DNA of 64,000 nucleotides from Bacillota bacterium (lineage in GTDB: Bacteria; Bacillota; Clostridia; Oscillospirales; Ruminococcaceae), in contig JAEZCT010000019.1 in NCBI GenBank assembly GCA_023433405.1, forward strand, positions 9,499 through 73,498, in the 5' to 3' direction. A program made the position numbers and the translations under genes. Positions 58,778 through 64,000 of the stretch are shown here, piece after piece; positions within the stretch are counted from its first letter, which is position 1; each line of letters begins with the position of its first letter. The notes below the pieces were generated by a model that saw only the letters and a program-made list of their open reading frames with translations, was not told the DNA's origin and searched no databases.

Positions 58778-59161
58778 CTAGGCATCTGTCGGCTGGTAGG
58801 GTCTTGTATGCTCCGCCTTTGACTTAAATTCCTTCACCTGCGTCATGCGGCCATCCCCGTCGAAGGTGATGAGCGAAACCCCGTCAAACCCACTTTCAAC
58901 CCCATCGTAGCTGCACTCAAAGTACCACTCCGCAACACAGGTTTCATCCCGGTGAATAAACCGCAGTATATCCCACCGCAGCACGGTTCCCCGCCGGTTC
59001 CATTCGGTAAACCAGCGCTTAAGCTGGTCTATGCCAAAATACTCCGGCCCATAGCATTCGCGGTAGTGAACCCCGCTTGCAAAGCATGAAAGAAAAGCGT
59101 CAATATCCTTAGTTAGCCACGCGCCAAAGCTGACCAAAACCACACGCTCGTGCTGCTGCAT
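58778..59161 (-). CDS. SnoaL/NTF2-like protein
   Basis: A 127-aa protein with the cone-shaped NTF2 fold signature: FGAWLTKDIDAFLSCFASGV, YFGIDQLKRWFTEWNRRG, CVAEWYFECSYDG and GVSLITFDGDGRMTQVKEF. Such proteins bind small ligands or act as isomerases/hydrolases; no specific activity can be assigned. It lies 44 nt after the phosphoesterase gene on the same strand. Confidence 0.82.
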   Translation of the reverse strand: MQQHERVVLVSFGAWLTKDIDAFLSCFASGVHYRECYGPEYFGIDQLKRWFTEWNRRGTVLRWDILRFIHRDETCVAEWYFECSYDGVESGFDGVSLITFDGDGRMTQVKEFKSKAEHTRPYQPTDA

Positions 59162-59205
59162 ATCCTTGCCCTCCCTAGACGTTTCTTGGGGTCATCCCAT
59201 GCGGC

Positions 59206-59925
59206 CTACCGTGGCCGCGCCTTGACCTTTCGTTTTTTCTTATCGGGCAGCGGCTCTATGGGTACCACATCCTTAAATAAGGCACGCTGCATCGTGCTGA
59301 TTTTGCGGTCGATATGGTAGCAGCCAAAAAACCAATACCGATAGGAGCAGGTGCGCAGCACCCGGTCCAGAAAGGTGTTAAGCGGGTTAATTGTGTGCTG
59401 GCGTATGTTCAACGCGTTTTTAATGGTGGTAGCCGCCTCATGGGTTACGACATAATCCACCGCGTAGCCGACGCGCTCCAGCCGCAGGGCGGCATCCTCC
59501 AGCTCCTTTACCGTGGGCATTTCCCGCGCCCATACTGGGTCAAGATCCCGGCGCACATTGCTGTCCTCTTTTTCCCCGCCGCCCATGGCGAAGATTGTTT
59601 TGCCCTCAATCGTAAACACATGCCCTCGCTTGAGCATATATAGGCGCTTGCCCAGTACGCGAACCATTCCCCCTAACATCTCCTGCTCGGGATAACGCTC
59701 GAGTATTGCTGTGTTTTCGTAGGCACCGTCCAGAAAGAGTGTGGTGTACGGCCGTGATGCGATCCAGCGCAGCGCCCGCTCCTCCTCTTTGCCGCCTTGC
59801 CATACAAAGCCGAAATCGCCGCACACAATCAGGTAATCACCCTTGCGCAGGCTTCTTACGGCCTTGCTTTTAAAACGGCCCATATCCCCGTGCGTATCGC
59901 CAGTGAGATAGATCACGACAGCCAC
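59206..59925 (-). CDS. Metallophosphoesterase-like protein with altered GNHE motif
   Basis: A 239-aa calcineurin-fold protein: motif I YLTGDTHGDMGRF (Asp and His), motif II LIVCGDFGFVW, motif IV VVTHEAA and motif V FFGCYHIDRKI. Motif III, usually GNHE/D, reads LDGAYENTAILERYPE, so the conserved Asn and His are replaced by Ala and Tyr. Loss of these metal/phosphate ligands should reduce or change activity. The C-terminus is highly basic (PDKKKRKVKARPR). 37 nt after metY. Confidence 0.85.
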   Translation of the reverse strand: MAVVIYLTGDTHGDMGRFKSKAVRSLRKGDYLIVCGDFGFVWQGGKEEERALRWIASRPYTTLFLDGAYENTAILERYPEQEMLGGMVRVLGKRLYMLKRGHVFTIEGKTIFAMGGGEKEDSNVRRDLDPVWAREMPTVKELEDAALRLERVGYAVDYVVTHEAATTIKNALNIRQHTINPLNTFLDRVLRTCSYRYWFFGCYHIDRKISTMQRALFKDVVPIEPLPDKKKRKVKARPR

Positions 59926-59962
59926 CCCAATCCATGGTTATTGCGATGAAAGCCTTTTGGCT

Positions 59963-61255
59963 TTACCGCGCCTTTTGGATAGCGGCCTCCAGGTCGGCGA
60001 TGATGTCGTTAACATCCTCAAGTCCGATGGAAAGCCGCACCGTATCCGGCGAGATACCCACCTCCCGCAGCTGTTCATCCGACAGCTGGCTGTGGGTGGT
60101 GCTTGCAGGATGAATCACCAGCGTGCGCACATCTCCCACATTTGCCACATTGCCTACCAGCCGCAGGCTGTCTATAAACCCAACGCCTGCCTCTCTTCCG
60201 CCCTTCAGCCCAAAGGTAAACACCGCGCCCGCGCCCTTGGGCATTTGCTTTTTCATAAGCGCATGATATTTGCTCCCGGTAAGCCCGGGATAATTGACAA
60301 AGGAGACATTCTCATTTGCGCAAAGATACTCGGCGACCTTTTGCGTATTTTCGCAATGGCGCTGCATCCGCAGTGACAGTGTTTCTATGCCCTGCAAAAT
60401 CATAAACGCGTTAAAGGGCGATAGGCAGGCACCAAGGTCACGCAGCATAAGCACCCGAAGGCGGGTAATAAACGCCGCATTTGCACAGTCCCTTGCAAAC
60501 ACAACACCGTGGTAGCTCACATCCGGCTCATTGTACTGAGGGAAACGGGGGTTGCCTTCAAAGCGGAAGCTTCCGCTATCCACCACCACGCCCGCCATAG
60601 AGGTGCCATGCCCGCCCAGGAACTTGGTGGCGGAATGGATGACAATATCGGCCCCGAACTCAATGGCCTTGCAAAGGTAGGGCGTGGTGAAGGTGGAATC
60701 CGCTATCAAGGGAATGCCGTGCTGATGGGCTATGCCGGCAATCGCCTCAAGGTCTGCAACATTGGCGTTGGGGTTGCCCACTACCTCTACAAAAAACGCG
60801 CGGGTTTTGTCGGTAACGGCGTTCTCCCACTCCTCCGGGTTATCGGCGTTAACAAACTTAACCTGTATCCCGATATTCTTCAGTGTGACACCCAGCAGGT
60901 TAATCGCCCCGCCGTATATGTTAAAGGAGGATACAATCTCATCTCCTTCTTTGGCAAGGTTTAGCATCGTCGCAAAGATTGCCGCATGGCCCGACGCCAT
61001 GCAAAGCGCGCCAACACCGCCATCGAGCGCAGCAACCCTGCGTTCCAGCGTATCTACGGTGGGGTTCATAATGCGGGTATAGATATTGCCGCTTTCCTTT
61101 AGCTCAAACAGCGCCCGCGCGTGGTCTGCGCTTTCAAACTCATATGCCGTGGTCTGATAGATGGGCGGGCAGACGGAGTGTGTCACGGGATCCGGCTGGT
61201 GCCCCGCATGAATCATTAAGGTGTCAAACCCGTAATTATTGCCTTCAAGCTTCAC
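59963..61255 (-). CDS. metY: O-acetylhomoserine sulfhydrylase MetY
   Basis: A 430-aa PLP enzyme of the Cys/Met metabolism family that makes homocysteine from O-acetylhomoserine and sulfide. It shows DTLMIHAGHQPDPVTHSVCP, YTRIMNPTVDTLERRVAALD, PLP-region SGHAAIFATMLNLAK, the PLP lysine in IVIHSATKFLGGHGTSMAGV and VRTLVIHPASTTHSQLSDEQ. Normal length. With MetA it forms a direct-sulfhydrylation methionine pathway. First gene of a three-gene minus-strand run. Confidence 0.96.
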   Translation of the reverse strand: MKLEGNNYGFDTLMIHAGHQPDPVTHSVCPPIYQTTAYEFESADHARALFELKESGNIYTRIMNPTVDTLERRVAALDGGVGALCMASGHAAIFATMLNLAKEGDEIVSSFNIYGGAINLLGVTLKNIGIQVKFVNADNPEEWENAVTDKTRAFFVEVVGNPNANVADLEAIAGIAHQHGIPLIADSTFTTPYLCKAIEFGADIVIHSATKFLGGHGTSMAGVVVDSGSFRFEGNPRFPQYNEPDVSYHGVVFARDCANAAFITRLRVLMLRDLGACLSPFNAFMILQGIETLSLRMQRHCENTQKVAEYLCANENVSFVNYPGLTGSKYHALMKKQMPKGAGAVFTFGLKGGREAGVGFIDSLRLVGNVANVGDVRTLVIHPASTTHSQLSDEQLREVGISPDTVRLSIGLEDVNDIIADLEAAIQKAR

Positions 61256-61462
61256 TGTAAAATCTCTTCTTTCGCAACGCTACTTTATTTTCGGCTGGCG
61301 CCGCAATAAAAATAACTTTTTCTTTCGGGCATATTCTGCTATAATAATGCAGGAAGTATGCAAGTTATGCCGTGAGTATGCTTGCCTGTACGCTCGTCTG
61401 AGTCAAATACCATATTTGGCTTTAATAACTATATAATACACACTTACGGAGTGATTGTCTAC

Positions 61463-62776
61463 ATGAGAAGAATTGGTGCGACGGTTTTTTTGACGCTTTT
61501 CCTCCTTGTCTTTGTCCCGTTTCTTACGGTACACGCGGAGTATACACCAGATTTTGCGGTCAACGCGGAGGCGGTGTATATGGTAAACCTGGACACGGAA
61601 GCGGTGCTGTACCAGAAAAACGCGGCAAAGCAGGTTTACCCCGCCTCGCTGACCAAGATTATGACAACCATCCTAGCCCTTGAGAATACCGCGGACCTTG
61701 ACGGCACCATTGTGCGCTGCGGCGGTACGGTTTGGGACGAGTTTAAGGGTATGAATATTTCAAACGCCGGCATTATTCCCGGTGAGGACCGCACAATGCG
61801 CGATCTGGTTTATTGTATGATGCTGCCCTCCGCCAACGAGGCGGCAAGCATTGTGGCAAGCTATGTGGGCGGTTCACGCTCGGATTTTACCGCGATGATG
61901 AACAAAAAGGCGCAGGAGATTGGCGCGGTTAATACAAATTTTGTAAACCCGCACGGATTGCATAGCCCCGACCACTACACCACCGCGCTGGATATGTACC
62001 TTTTAACCCGGTATGCCATGAAGCTGCCCGGCTTTATGGATATTGCCTCCACCAACACCTACACCCTGGAGGCCTCCAATAAGCGCGGCACCCAGTATAT
62101 TAGAACCACCAACCGGATGCAGGTGCAGGGCTCGGACAGCTATTACCCCTATGTCAAGGGGATTAAAACAGGCACCACCGAAGAGGCGGGCCGTTGCTTT
62201 ATCTCCACCGCCACAAAAAACGGTTACACCTATTTGATTGTAATGCTGGGCGCGCCCTATGGCACGGCGGCGGATGGCTATAATGAAAACGCCGCGTTTA
62301 CCGAAAGCCGTAAGCTATACGACTGGGCGTTTAATAACTTTGTAGTAAAAGACCTGCTTAACAACGAGCAGCCTACCACAGAGGTGCCGTTAAAGCTTAA
62401 CTGGGATAAGGATTACCTCTACCTGCGCCCGGAAAGCAGCTTTTCCGCCCTGGTACCCGCAAACGCCGGTGAGGATGATGTGATACAGCGCATTATCATC
62501 CCATCCTTTATCAATGCCCCTGTAAAAAAGGGGGATGTCATTGGCTCGGTGGAGCTGATGGTAATGGGCGAAAAGGTAGGCAGTGTACGGCTCTTGGCGG
62601 ATGAGGACGCAGAGCGCAGTGATATCCTGTATATTTTGGAGGTGGTAAAGGCCTCCACCAAGTCCGTATGGTTTTATGTTGGCTTGGTAGCGTTTGTGCT
62701 GCTGCTGATGCTTATGATTCTTGGCTCCATTGTATCAAGCCGCAGCAGGGGGCCGAAGTTTAACGGGCGCAGGTAG
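61463..62776 (+). CDS. D-alanyl-D-alanine carboxypeptidase (DacA/DacF-type PBP)
   Basis: A 437-aa exported enzyme trimming peptidoglycan stem peptides. The signal peptide ends near VHAEY; motifs are Ser62-x-x-Lys65 (ASLTKIM), Ser123-x-Asn125 (PSANEAAS) and Lys235-Thr-Gly (KGIKTGTT). The C-terminal domain (about 300-395) is the PBP5-type beta domain, and a final membrane helix (about 402-425) anchors it, instead of an amphipathic helix. ATG 61463 has GGAGTGA upstream; the earlier open frame is spacer. A TATAAT lies at 61340-61345. Confidence 0.94.
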   Translation: MRRIGATVFLTLFLLVFVPFLTVHAEYTPDFAVNAEAVYMVNLDTEAVLYQKNAAKQVYPASLTKIMTTILALENTADLDGTIVRCGGTVWDEFKGMNISNAGIIPGEDRTMRDLVYCMMLPSANEAASIVASYVGGSRSDFTAMMNKKAQEIGAVNTNFVNPHGLHSPDHYTTALDMYLLTRYAMKLPGFMDIASTNTYTLEASNKRGTQYIRTTNRMQVQGSDSYYPYVKGIKTGTTEEAGRCFISTATKNGYTYLIVMLGAPYGTAADGYNENAAFTESRKLYDWAFNNFVVKDLLNNEQPTTEVPLKLNWDKDYLYLRPESSFSALVPANAGEDDVIQRIIIPSFINAPVKKGDVIGSVELMVMGEKVGSVRLLADEDAERSDILYILEVVKASTKSVWFYVGLVAFVLLLMLMILGSIVSSRSRGPKFNGRR

Positions 62777-62861
62777 TGTCGGGCGTCTTTCCTTTTTCAC
62801 CAATCATACACAGCGGTAAATGCTTCTACTCATAATGAGAGGAATGAATGAATTAACCCGA

Positions 62862-63809
62862 ATGGTTACAATAACTACGTTGAACGCGCAAAAGCTAACC
62901 GAGCCCACGGCAATTGCCCTCGGTTATTTCGATGGGGTACACCTCGGTCACAGGTTGGTTATTAAAAGTGCATCCGAAGCAAAGGCAAGGGGCTTTAAAA
63001 CCTGTGTTTTTTCCTTTACTGTTACAAATGCAAACCCCACCAGCGGCAAAGGGAGCCTGAACATCCTATCCGGAGAAACCAAAGCGGAGCAGATGCGGCT
63101 TATGGGTGTGGATTATTTTATTATGCCGGATTTTGCGGAGCTTAAGGATTTGGAACCCGCGCAGTTTGTGCAGCTTTTGACCGAACGGTTCCACGCAAAG
63201 GCACTCTATTGCGGCGGCAGCTTTCGCTTTGGGCGGCAGGCTGCGGGGGATGTGTCCTTGCTGTGGCGTTTATGTGAGGCAAAGGGGGTCTCCCTTACGG
63301 TTGTTCCGGATATGCTGCTCGAGGGCAAGCCGGTAAGCAGCTCGCTCATCCGCGGGCATTTGGAGCGCGGGGAGGTAGAGCAGGCCGCGCGTCTGCTTGG
63401 CAGACCCTATTCCTATTGCTTTAGCGTTGAGCCCGGCCGCCAGCTGGGGCGCAAGCTGGCGGCGCCCACCATCAACCAGCATTTTGAGCCGCACATGCTG
63501 GTGCCGCGCTACGGCGTTTACGCTGCGTTTGTAAGGCTGGATGGAGCGATATACCCGGCTGTCACCAACATTGGGGTTCGCCCGACGGTGGACGATGGCA
63601 TTGCCCCCGTCAGCGAGACTTGGATTATCGGGTACAACGGCGACCTGTACGGCAAGCCGGTGCAGGTAAACCTGCTGCGTTATTTGCGCGATGAGCGGAA
63701 ATTTAACTCAGTAGAGGAGCTTCGCGCCGCCATTCATGAGGACGGGGAAACGGTGAACAGGTATTTCGACCAGTGGCTCGCCGAGTCGGTGCTGCCCGAT
63801 TCCTACTAA
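62862..63809 (+). CDS. ribF: Bifunctional riboflavin kinase/FAD synthetase
   Basis: About 315 aa. N-terminal FMN adenylyltransferase: ALGYFDGVHLGHRLVIKSAS, YCGGSFRFGRQAAGD and the SSSLIRGHLERGEVEQAARL segment. C-terminal riboflavin kinase: GRKLAAPTINQHF (usually GRxLGxPTAN), VPRYGVYAAFVRL, AVTNIGVRPTVD and a catalytic Glu in VSETWIIGYNGDLYGKPV. The start is unclear: ATG 62835, 62844 and 62862 are in frame, none with an ideal site; 62862 fits the family N-terminus best. Confidence 0.93.
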   Translation: MVTITTLNAQKLTEPTAIALGYFDGVHLGHRLVIKSASEAKARGFKTCVFSFTVTNANPTSGKGSLNILSGETKAEQMRLMGVDYFIMPDFAELKDLEPAQFVQLLTERFHAKALYCGGSFRFGRQAAGDVSLLWRLCEAKGVSLTVVPDMLLEGKPVSSSLIRGHLERGEVEQAARLLGRPYSYCFSVEPGRQLGRKLAAPTINQHFEPHMLVPRYGVYAAFVRLDGAIYPAVTNIGVRPTVDDGIAPVSETWIIGYNGDLYGKPVQVNLLRYLRDERKFNSVEELRAAIHEDGETVNRYFDQWLAESVLPDSY

Positions 63810-63900
63810 GGTAAGCCTCCCAATGCATGAAGGTGAATTTTTTTGGCCATAATTGACTATATCATATAGTGTACACGCCAAACGCATGAGTTAAAAAACC

Positions 63901-64000
63901 ATGAACAACAGCCGATATATCCCATGGGGTGAGAGGGAGATGAACGAGCTGCTAGAGTACCTGACACAAGTAAACGACAATCGGCAGGAAAAGAAAGTGC
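63901..64000 (+). CDS. Start of an unidentified gene (partial)
   Basis: An open frame runs off the window end. It begins MNNSRYIPWGEREMNELLEY; an internal ATG at 63940 has GGGGTGAGAGG upstream and may be the true start. Thirty-three codons are too few to identify it. The spacer 63810-63900 has no clear terminator. Confidence 0.4.
   Translation, partial: MNNSRYIPWGEREMNELLEYLTQVNDNRQEKKV

Overview
The window reads as chromosomal DNA of an anaerobic clostridium. Gene content (NifN-NifB fusion, homocitrate synthase split into two genes, NifI1/NifI2 between nifH and nifD, a C. pasteurianum-type [2Fe-2S] ferredoxin, Ser/Ala/Pro-rich lipoprotein linkers, moderate G+C) suggests Clostridia, possibly Oscillospirales; the genus cannot be fixed from sequence alone. 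The notable content is the genetics of two nitrogenases in one 64 kb stretch, with what look like RNA- and molybdenum-based controls.

Left edge (1-3.7 kb): a minus-strand operon anfH-nifI1-nifI2-anfD of an iron-only nitrogenase, running off the window, diverges from a one-component regulator made of an excisionase-type HTH and a molybdate-binding-protein-like domain. The spacer holds three copies of a TGTTTRTCAC motif and a hairpin leader. 3.7-19 kb: lipoproteins, a 59-aa membrane protein not previously delimited as an ORF, a probable pseudokinase, glmS behind a glmS ribozyme, a MazF-type toxin without visible antitoxin, a 7TM histidine kinase with a SARP-type response regulator, an FkbM methyltransferase, a nuclease-like gene flanked by palindromic repeats, and an encapsulin with its ferritin-like cargo. 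19-26.5 kb: Pho box, pstSCAB-phoU and a PhoP/PhoR pair. 26.5-38 kb: deoB with a structured leader, ATP-grasp ligase, dusB, thpR, small enzymes, an rRNA methyltransferase, a chemotaxis-like receptor, a Cys-tailed repeat protein and an anfO-like gene.

38.2-52.9 kb: the molybdenum nitrogenase locus nifH-nifI1-nifI2-nifD-nifK, nifE, nifN-B(-X), [2Fe-2S] ferredoxin, nifV-omega, nifV-alpha, modA, modB, modC. The nifH leader contains two hexaloop hairpins (A at position 1, G at position 4 in each loop) followed by an intrinsic terminator, which is the architecture of an ANTAR-protein antitermination target. The anfH leader carries a hairpin with the same AAAGGG loop and a different, compensating stem. 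My model: molybdate enters by ModABC, the HTH-molybdate-binding regulator represses anf when Mo is present, transcription into nifH (and perhaps anfH) is gated by an antiterminator responding to nitrogen status, and each nitrogenase has its own NifI1/NifI2 pair for post-translational switch-off.

52.9-64 kb: VanZ-like protein and metA, an MFS transporter, glycerophosphodiesterase, lipoprotein cyclophilin, SnoaL-like protein, altered metallophosphoesterase, metY, a D-Ala-D-Ala carboxypeptidase, ribF and the start of another gene. Two interspersed repeat families run through the window: a 102-bp near-perfect palindrome with ATACTAAT/ATTAGTAT ends (seven full copies, two longer diverged copies and three fragments) and a roughly 140-162 bp element with AGAACCTGTTCTCATA-type ends (three copies). 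Several copies of the palindrome sit inside the nif-mod locus.
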